Shown: in pieces, positions 5,884 through 11,275 of the stretch | How the letters are laid out: each line of letters begins with the position of its first letter | How positions within the stretch are numbered: the first letter of the stretch is position 1 | NCBI GenBank assembly: GCA_002448395.1 | Contig: DJXS01000040.1 | Location: 1 to 11,275 of the forward strand | Direction: 5' to 3' | DNA: 11,275 bases | Source: Lachnospiraceae bacterium UBA6998 | GTDB taxonomy: Bacteria; Bacillota; Clostridia; Lachnospirales; Lachnospiraceae | The notes under the pieces: model-generated | What the model saw: the letters and a program-made list of their open reading frames with translations, nothing else | The model's database searches: none | Told to the model about the DNA's origin: nothing | Position numbers and translations under genes: made by a program

Positions 5884-7317
5884 TCACAGTCCGAAATATC
5901 TCGCTGCGTTCTTGTAGGAGATGCCCTCAACGATCTTCTTAAGAGAAGCCTCGTTGTTGGGATACTCGCCGTTCTCAACCCATTTGCCGATCAGGTTGCA
6001 CATAATGCGGCGGAAGTAGTCGTGTCTTGCATAGGACAGGAAGGATCTGGAGTCTGTCAGCATTCCCACGAAATTGCCCAGAAGGCCGAGGTTTGCGAGG
6101 GACTTCATCTGGTCCTCCATGCCGCTCTTGGTGTCGTTGAACCACCATGCGCTGCCGTGCTGGATCTTTCCGGGCACCTCGTCAGACTGGAAGCAGCCCA
6201 GCATGGTGCCGATCTGCTCATTGTCAGCGGGGTTGAGGGAGTAGATGATGGTCTTGGGGCACTCATTTGTCATATCCAGTGCGGACAGAAGGCGCGCGAT
6301 GTCCTCGCCGCAGGTGTTCTGCGCGATCATATCTACGCCGGTGTCGGGACCCATCTTGCGGAAGATCCTTTCATTAGCGTTGCGGTAGCAGGAATAGTGG
6401 AGCTGCATAACGATGTTAAGGCGGTGATATGCCTTGGCCAGAGCAATCAGAACTGCGGTCTGGTACTTTTCAGCTTCCTCAACAGTGATGGCTTCGCCTG
6501 CCATTACTTTCTTATAAACAGCGTCAACTTCCTCAGCAGTCGCAGGACGGAAAGGAATGTAATCCAGGCCGTGGTCGCTTGCGCGGCATCCGAGCTTAGC
6601 GAAGAACTCAAGGCGCTCGATCAGAGCGTCGATGACTTCCTGTGCGCTGGCCAGCTCTTTTTTGCCTACCGATGCTGCGAGCTTGCCGATGTACTCAGCG
6701 AAGCCTTCCTTGTTGATGTTGATCGCTTTGTCGGGACGATAAGAAGGGCAGACCTTGACTTCGATGGAAGGATCTGCTGCGATCTTCTCGTGCCACTCCA
6801 GGCTGTCGATCGGATCATCGGTGGTGCCGATGAAAGCCACGTTCGACTGCTTGATCAGGCCGCGGACCGACATGTTGGGATCATTCTGCAGCATATCAGC
6901 GGTTTTGTCCCAGATCTCCTTGGCGTTATCAACCGTCAGAGGCTCCGTGATGCCGAAGTATTTGTGCAGCTCGGCGTTGGACCAGTGATACATAGGATTT
7001 CCGATTGCCATCTCCAGAGCCTCCGCGAATTTCACGAATCTCTCGAAGTCCGGCTTGTGGCCTGTGATATACTCTTCCGGTGTTCCGTTGGAACGCATTA
7101 CACGCCATTTGTAGTGGTCACCGAAATAGGTGCCGTCAGGGTTCTCGCCGCCAAGCCATACTTCAGCGATGTTGTTGAAGCGGCGGTCCTCATAGATCTC
7201 CTTGGGGGAGATATGGCAGTGATAGTCCACCAGAGGCATCGGATCTGAGTAGTCATGGAACAGGTGCTTCGCGGTCTCGGTCTCCAGCAGGAAATCTTTG
7301 TCCATAAAAGGTTTCAT
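5884..7317 (-). CDS. uxaC: Uronate isomerase (glucuronate/galacturonate isomerase)
   Basis: This enzyme interconverts D-glucuronate with D-fructuronate and D-galacturonate with D-tagaturonate, the first cytosolic step of hexuronate breakdown. It has 477 residues (about 470 in E. coli) and aligns from the first residues: the N-terminal MKPFMDKDFLLETETAKHL closely resembles the E. coli protein. The amidohydrolase-superfamily HxH motif appears as VDYHCH at 30-35, followed by SPKEIYEDRRFNN. A short insertion (around GGENPDGTYFGDHYKWR) precedes the DHYKWR block. Other conserved blocks include GNPMYHWSNAEL and LTDSRSFLSYARHDYFRR near the C-terminus. The ATG at 7315-7317 follows AAAGGAG at a slightly long distance of 11 bases. 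It is the last gene of its unit, 31 bases after kdgK and just before the terminator. Confidence 0.98.
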   Translation of the reverse strand: MKPFMDKDFLLETETAKHLFHDYSDPMPLVDYHCHISPKEIYEDRRFNNIAEVWLGGENPDGTYFGDHYKWRVMRSNGTPEEYITGHKPDFERFVKFAEALEMAIGNPMYHWSNAELHKYFGITEPLTVDNAKEIWDKTADMLQNDPNMSVRGLIKQSNVAFIGTTDDPIDSLEWHEKIAADPSIEVKVCPSYRPDKAININKEGFAEYIGKLAASVGKKELASAQEVIDALIERLEFFAKLGCRASDHGLDYIPFRPATAEEVDAVYKKVMAGEAITVEEAEKYQTAVLIALAKAYHRLNIVMQLHYSCYRNANERIFRKMGPDTGVDMIAQNTCGEDIARLLSALDMTNECPKTIIYSLNPADNEQIGTMLGCFQSDEVPGKIQHGSAWWFNDTKSGMEDQMKSLANLGLLGNFVGMLTDSRSFLSYARHDYFRRIMCNLIGKWVENGEYPNNEASLKKIVEGISYKNAARYFGL

Positions 7318-7348
7318 GATATGTTGTTCTCCTTTTCTTGTTGTGATA

Positions 7349-8434
7349 TCAGCGCTTGATATCGTAGTTCATGTTCATGAGGTTGATGATGCTGTCGACA
7401 TCATCTGTGATATTTCCATCGCCGTGGATCGTGTGCTTGATGACACTCGAAGCCACCGCGAAGTTCACCATATCCATAGGTTTGAAATGATGCATATACG
7501 CATAGATCAGACCGCTGGCGAATGCGTCGCCGCCGCCGACTCTGTCCAGGATGTTGAAAGTGAACAGGCGGCTCTCGAAAGTGTGCCCTTTGTACCACAT
7601 ATAGGCCATCAGGCTGTTCTCACTTCCGGAGTGGACATAACGCACATGTCTCGCGATGCATTTGATATTGGGATACTTCTCCACAAAGGCCTGGAAGACC
7701 TCATCCTGCTGCTCATAGCTGGGCTGCAGCGGGATTCCGTCCTTGACGTCTCCCTTTGAAGGGTCTTCGTCATCTTTATAGAGATGATAGGGCTCAATGC
7801 CAAAGAGCACATCCACGTAAGGAAGGCACTTCGTGCAGAAATCCCTCGCCTCGTTCCAGGTCCACAGAAGACTTCTGAAGTTGCCGTCGAAGCTGACCTT
7901 AAGGCCCATTTCCTTAGCGGTCTGCATCAGGCGGATCATGAACTCCGCGCAGCTCTCGCTAAGGGCAGGCGTAATTCCGCTCAGATGAAGCCAGTCGAAT
8001 CCTTCCAGAAGCTCTCTCGCGTCGATCTTTGAGAAATCATATTCTGTGATGGCGCTGTGTTTGCGGTCATAGGTGACCTTGCTGGGGCGGATCCCGTAAC
8101 CGGTCTCCAGATAGTAAGTTCCGAGTCTGTGGGTCGGCGTCTCCTGTTTGCTCGAGAGGATCACAGGCGTGCAGTGCACATCATTGCTTCGCAGCATGCG
8201 CACCGCGCTCTTTCCGAGGGAATTGTTCGGTACCACTGTAAAGAAGGTACTGTCCACACCCAGGTTTGCCAGGGCCAGCGCGATGTTGGCCTCACTTCCT
8301 CCATAACTGGCGTCGAAACTGTTCGCCACACGGATCTTTCCGTAGTTGGGAGGCGTCAGGCGGAGCATGATCTCGCCGAAAGTAATAAATTTCTGTCCGC
8401 CGTCATTGTCCAGCAGCGGGTTTTTATGAACCAT
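7349..8434 (-). CDS. kdgK: 2-dehydro-3-deoxygluconokinase (PfkB-family KDG kinase)
   Basis: This kinase phosphorylates 2-keto-3-deoxygluconate, the product of UxaA, to KDPG using ATP, ahead of aldol cleavage. The protein has 361 residues, somewhat longer than the usual 310-340. PfkB/ribokinase features: FGEIMLRLTPP at 19-29, the sugar-binding GGSEAN at 45-50, and the C-terminal ATP/anion-hole motif DRVGGGDAFASG with the catalytic Asp near 303. The start chosen is ATG at 8432-8434, because AAGGAGG ends six bases upstream of it. A longer reading from an ATG at 8450-8452 adds six residues but overlaps that ribosome binding site. Assignment to KDG rather than another sugar rests partly on the flanking uxaA and uxaC. 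It lies 45 bases after the TIM-barrel gene. Confidence 0.9.
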   Translation of the reverse strand: MVHKNPLLDNDGGQKFITFGEIMLRLTPPNYGKIRVANSFDASYGGSEANIALALANLGVDSTFFTVVPNNSLGKSAVRMLRSNDVHCTPVILSSKQETPTHRLGTYYLETGYGIRPSKVTYDRKHSAITEYDFSKIDARELLEGFDWLHLSGITPALSESCAEFMIRLMQTAKEMGLKVSFDGNFRSLLWTWNEARDFCTKCLPYVDVLFGIEPYHLYKDDEDPSKGDVKDGIPLQPSYEQQDEVFQAFVEKYPNIKCIARHVRYVHSGSENSLMAYMWYKGHTFESRLFTFNILDRVGGGDAFASGLIYAYMHHFKPMDMVNFAVASSVIKHTIHGDGNITDDVDSIINLMNMNYDIKR

Positions 8435-8479
8435 TTCTTTCCTCCTTCTCATAGTGTTTCCCGTAAAACTCTTCCCGGA

Positions 8480-9334
8480 TCACAGTCTGTCATAGATCTC
8501 CTGCAGATACATTCTGGAGCTCACCGCGTTCTCGTCCGTAGTATTTTCCAAAGTTGTATGAATATAAGGCTTTCTCGCCTTTATGAACTTCAGGATCTCC
8601 TTGTAATCCATAACGCCGGTTCCCGCCGCGATGCTCTTGAGGTCATCTCCATCAGGGACACAGTCCTTGAGATGAACGACTGCGATCCGATCGCACAGCT
8701 TCTCCATTGCCTCTCCGATCACTTTGCCGCGCTCGTCGAGGTTTCCGGGATACAGGAGATTGACCGGGTCAAAAATGATCCTGAGGTTGGGACTCTGTAT
8801 CGCCTCCAGCACTTTCACTGCTCTGTCCGGGCTGTATACGATGTGCTTCCAGACGGGCTCAATGGCCATCGTAACGCCGCATTTCTCCGCTCTCTCCACT
8901 ACAGGCGCAAGCCCCCGGATAAATGTATCGAGCGCTTCCTCTGAATGCGTATTGGCATCCATCTTGTACTGGGCGTTAGGAGCGCCGGTCTCGGTTCCCA
9001 CCACGCCGGCTCCCAGAAGGGACGCCACGCGAAGGTGCCCGTAGTACCTGCTCTGGATCTCCTTAAGCTTATCCGGATCCGGATGGGCCAGATTCAGATA
9101 GCAGCCAAGGACAGCCACATCCAGGCCCTGGCCTTCAAATACCCTTCTGGTATATTTTGCCAGGCCCTCTGTCAGCGCGCAGTCATCAAAGGTATACCCC
9201 TTGATCACCTTGGAATAAGCAAGATGAACGCAGGTGAACCCTTCCTCTCTTGCCGTCTGTGCCCTTTTCTCCATGGTTTGGAATTCAGGACCGAGTTTTG
9301 CATGAATATCATGCAGGCGAATTCCCAGCTGCAT
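8480..9334 (-). CDS. Sugar phosphate isomerase/epimerase, xylose-isomerase-like TIM barrel
   Basis: This 284-residue protein has the AP-endonuclease-2 / xylose-isomerase-like barrel (PF01261), a family of metal-dependent sugar isomerases and epimerases. The likely metal ligands occur in the expected order at the ends of strands: E159 (AIEP), D189 (IFDPVN), H221 (VVHLKD) and E263 (LENT). It lacks the features and length of UxuA mannonate dehydratase, so it is not that enzyme. The ATG (9332-9334) is preceded by AGGAGG at seven bases, right beside the stop of the MATE remnant. Lying between uxaA and kdgK, it probably acts on a hexuronate, a hexonate or a keto-sugar acid, for example as an epimerase that widens the substrate range. 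The reaction itself is unknown. Confidence 0.88.
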   Translation of the reverse strand: MQLGIRLHDIHAKLGPEFQTMEKRAQTAREEGFTCVHLAYSKVIKGYTFDDCALTEGLAKYTRRVFEGQGLDVAVLGCYLNLAHPDPDKLKEIQSRYYGHLRVASLLGAGVVGTETGAPNAQYKMDANTHSEEALDTFIRGLAPVVERAEKCGVTMAIEPVWKHIVYSPDRAVKVLEAIQSPNLRIIFDPVNLLYPGNLDERGKVIGEAMEKLCDRIAVVHLKDCVPDGDDLKSIAAGTGVMDYKEILKFIKARKPYIHTTLENTTDENAVSSRMYLQEIYDRL

Positions 9335-9348
9335 AGGTTTCCTCCTAA

Positions 9349-9738
9349 TTATCCAAAATATTGACCGCCGGCCTCTCCGGCTTCATACCTCTCCGACATC
9401 CTGCGGATCTCCCGGATCACAGGGATTACCACAAGCGCGGAACACATTCCTGTCGCGATATTGCTGACCATCATAGTCACGCCGACAGCCTCCGCTCCCA
9501 TTCCTGTATAGTTCTGCAGGTACCATAGGACAGGTATCCTGAAGACAAACACTCTCGCCATATTCAGGAGCATCGTTCTCTTGGCGTATCCGTATCCGAG
9601 CATCAGCGCGTTGCACGCGGAGTTGATGCCCAGCGTGATATATCCGAGCATCTCCCAGCGGTGGATCGATATGATCGTGTCACAGAAGGACTGGTCAAAC
9701 TGCTCTCTCGAGCTGGCAAAAATCACCTGACAGAACAG
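9349..9738 (-). pseudogene. C-terminal remnant of a MATE/NorM-type multidrug efflux protein
   Basis: About 130 codons remain of a membrane protein whose family members are about 450 residues. The remaining part resembles the last membrane segments of MATE transporters: LMLGYGYAKRTMLLNMARVF, then FRIPVLWYLQ, then GAEAVGVTMMVSNIATG and a charged tail. The reading frame is blocked upstream by an in-frame TGA at 9739-9741. No N-terminal part is found in the roughly 95 bases up to the uxaA stop. The longest readable form would begin at a GTG (9724-9726) without any ribosome binding site. It is therefore read as a dead fragment, left inside the uxa unit by deletion or rearrangement. Its stop lies 14 bases before the TIM-barrel gene start. 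The family call is good; that nothing is translated is inferred. Confidence 0.72.
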
Positions 9739-9749
9739 TCATATTACAT

Positions 9750-9791
9750 AGGCGCGCACATCTTCATGAAATCCTTCCGATGCGCGCGCCT
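9750..9791. other. GC-rich inverted repeat between uxaA and the MATE remnant
   Basis: A 13-bp stem (9750-9762 with 9779-9791) contains one G-T wobble and is dominated by GGCGCGC / GCGCGCC. It encloses a 16-base loop. It lies 45 bases beyond the uxaA stop and just upstream of where the MATE remnant begins. No T run follows on either strand, so it is not a standard terminator. It may be an RNA stability or partial stop structure between uxaA and the rest of the unit, or a scar of the event that truncated the MATE gene. The remaining bases of this gap show nothing else that I recognise. Confidence 0.5.
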
Positions 9792-9836
9792 GCATTCTTA
9801 ACTGTGATCCGTCACATTAACAGGTTCGCAAGCGCT

Positions 9837-11275
9837 TTACAGCACTACGCCGTCCTTAAAGATGGAAATCTCTCTGAATCCCTTGCGCTCTGTGCTGGTC
9901 AGTTTGCCGGAGGCAACTTCGCAGACAAGATCAAGAAGATCCGCGCCCGCCTCGTCGAGAGTCTTGACACCGTCAGCGACAACACCTGCGTTGAAGTCAA
10001 TCCAGTTGGCCTTCTTCGTCGCGAGAGGTGTGTTGGTAGCGATCTTCATTGTGGGAACGGGTGCTCCGAAAGGCGTTCCTCTGCCGGTGGTGAACAGGAT
10101 CAGGTTGCATCCCGCTGCCGTAAGAGCTGTGCAGGAGACCAGATCGTTGCCGGGGCCGTACAGAAGGTTCAGACCCTTGGTCTTAACCTGCTCGCCGTAG
10201 TTGATAACGTCCATGATCGGAGCTCTGCCGCCCTTCTGGACGCATCCGCAGGACTTGTCCTCGAGAGTGGTGATGCCGCCCTGCTTGTTGCCGGGGCTGG
10301 GGTTGTCATAGACGACTTCATTGTGGCTGATAAAGTAATCCTTGAAACCGTTGAGCATGTTGGAAGCCTTCTCGAAAACGCCTTCGTTCACGCAGCGGCT
10401 CATCAGGAAGTTCTCCGCGCCGAACATTTCGGGCACTTCCGTGAGGATCGTAGTTCCTCCCATAGCAGTCATAAGATCGGAGAATCTGCCGACTGTAGGG
10501 TTGGCTGTGATGCCGGACAGACCATCCGATCCGCCGCACTTCATGCCGACTACCAGCTCGCTGACAGGCATCTCTTCGCGTTTAAACTGGGAAGCGTACT
10601 CCGCCAGTTCTTTAAGGAGAGCTGATCCTGCCTCAAGCTCATCCTCTACCTGCTGGCAGGTAAGGAATTTCACCCTGTCGGGATCATAATCGCCGAGTTC
10701 TGTCACAAACTGATCATGTGTCAGGTTCTCGCATCCAAGGTGCAGGACCAGAACGGCGCCTGCATTGGGATGCCTGCACAGTGCCGCCAGAAGCCTTCTG
10801 GTCTGAGCGTGGTCATGACCGGTCTGGGAGCATCCGAAAGGATGAGTAAATGTATAGAGTCCGTCGATGCTGCCCTTGACCAGATCCTGGTTGTCGCGCA
10901 CCAGCGTCTTTGCCACATCATTTACGCAGCCGACTGTAGGGATGATCCAGATCTCATTGCGGATCGCCGCTCTTCCGTCTTTTCTCCTATAGCCCATGAA
11001 AGTCTTAGGTTTTAGAGGCATGACACAGGGAACGGCGGGGTCATAGGTATACTCCACCTCGCCCTTGAGGTTGGTCATCATGTTGTGGGTGTGAACCCAC
11101 TGGCCGGCTGTGATATCCTTGGTGGCGTGCCCGATGGGCAGGCCGTATTTCATGATCATGTCGCCTTTTGCGATGTCTTTCAGCGCCATCTTGTGGCCCT
11201 GAGGGATGTCCTCCACCGCTGCGGCACCGCCGAATGCGGTGCCTGCGGGTGCGGGATGGAGGGCAACTGCTACAT
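9837..11275 (-). CDS. uxaA: Altronate dehydratase (5' end outside window)
   Basis: This iron-dependent cytosolic enzyme dehydrates D-altronate to 2-keto-3-deoxygluconate in galacturonate breakdown. The reading frame stays open to the window edge with 478 full codons. The first visible residues, VAVALHPAPAGT, match the E. coli enzyme just after its first dozen residues, so only about 11 codons are missing. A GTG at 11214-11216 is not the start, because homology continues upstream of it. The N-terminal SAF domain includes GHKMALKDIAKGD and YGLPIGHA. The catalytic domain shows GCSQTGHDH (visible residues 147-155), LGCEN, KCGGSDGLSGITANP (245-259), EVPEMFGAE and DKSCGCVQKGG (339-349), with the conserved cysteines in place. 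The related GarD (galactarate dehydratase) is the main alternative, but kdgK and uxaC nearby favour UxaA. It is the first gene of its unit visible here; the promoter lies outside. Confidence 0.96.
   Translation of the reverse strand, partial: VAVALHPAPAGTAFGGAAAVEDIPQGHKMALKDIAKGDMIMKYGLPIGHATKDITAGQWVHTHNMMTNLKGEVEYTYDPAVPCVMPLKPKTFMGYRRKDGRAAIRNEIWIIPTVGCVNDVAKTLVRDNQDLVKGSIDGLYTFTHPFGCSQTGHDHAQTRRLLAALCRHPNAGAVLVLHLGCENLTHDQFVTELGDYDPDRVKFLTCQQVEDELEAGSALLKELAEYASQFKREEMPVSELVVGMKCGGSDGLSGITANPTVGRFSDLMTAMGGTTILTEVPEMFGAENFLMSRCVNEGVFEKASNMLNGFKDYFISHNEVVYDNPSPGNKQGGITTLEDKSCGCVQKGGRAPIMDVINYGEQVKTKGLNLLYGPGNDLVSCTALTAAGCNLILFTTGRGTPFGAPVPTMKIATNTPLATKKANWIDFNAGVVADGVKTLDEAGADLLDLVCEVASGKLTSTERKGFREISIFKDGVVL

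Noticed and set aside
5794..7248. A 484-codon plus-strand open frame opposite uxaC
   Set aside because: It is the antisense shadow of uxaC, which is certain by homology. The plus-strand product looks like no family, begins inside the terminator region, and has no ribosome binding site.
8435..8452. Longer start for kdgK at the ATG 8450-8452
   Set aside because: The added codons contain the AAGGAGG ribosome binding site that serves the ATG at 8432-8434, and the added residues (MRRRKE) are not typical of the family.
8480..9334. TIM-barrel protein as mannonate dehydratase UxuA
   Set aside because: UxuA is longer (about 350-390 residues) and has its own active-site motifs, which are absent here. 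Only the general PF01261 barrel is supported.

Overview
The window reads as a sugar-acid (hexuronate) catabolism locus from a Gram-positive anaerobe, most likely a clostridial gut or rumen bacterium of the Lachnospiraceae type. This rests on strong AGGAGG-type ribosome binding sites before almost every gene, a Gram-positive-style lipoprotein binding protein (lipobox LAAC then a Gly-rich linker), and Firmicutes-like versions of UxaC and the RbsABC-type transporter. The taxon is an inference. Every convincing gene lies on the minus strand, so transcription runs from high to low coordinates. I saw no tRNA, rRNA, CRISPR array, transposase or regulator gene. The longest stretch without a gene is about 250 bases (5626-5883).

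Unit 1, 11275 down to 5884: uxaA (altronate dehydratase, first codons outside the window), a 5'-truncated remnant of a MATE-type efflux protein, a xylose-isomerase-like TIM-barrel protein, kdgK (2-keto-3-deoxygluconate kinase) and uxaC (uronate isomerase). It ends at a strong hairpin terminator at 5809-5853. Together these supply three steps of the galacturonate/glucuronate route: UxaC makes tagaturonate or fructuronate, UxaA dehydrates altronate to 2-keto-3-deoxygluconate (KDG), and KdgK phosphorylates KDG. The reductase joining UxaC to UxaA (uxaB type) and the KDPG aldolase are not in the window.

Unit 2, promoter region 5626-5793, then 5625 down to 1: a YhcH/YjgK/YiaL (DUF386) protein, a cyclase-family metal hydrolase, a ketopantoate-reductase-like oxidoreductase, and a ribose-type ABC importer (lipoprotein binding protein, permease, double ATPase cut by the window edge). 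The first three look like enzymes preparing whatever the transporter brings in: anomer interconversion, hydrolysis of a lactone or amide, and reduction of a 2-keto acid. The exact substrate is not evident. A sugar acid that feeds into unit 1 is the simplest reading.

The most unusual noncoding signal lies just upstream of the unit 2 promoter. Seven (T)AAAC-like motifs are spaced 11-10-11-10-10-11 bases apart, a mean of 10.5, which is one helical turn. They precede a perfect TATAAT with a poor -35. This suggests curved DNA or a row of regulator sites on one face of the helix.
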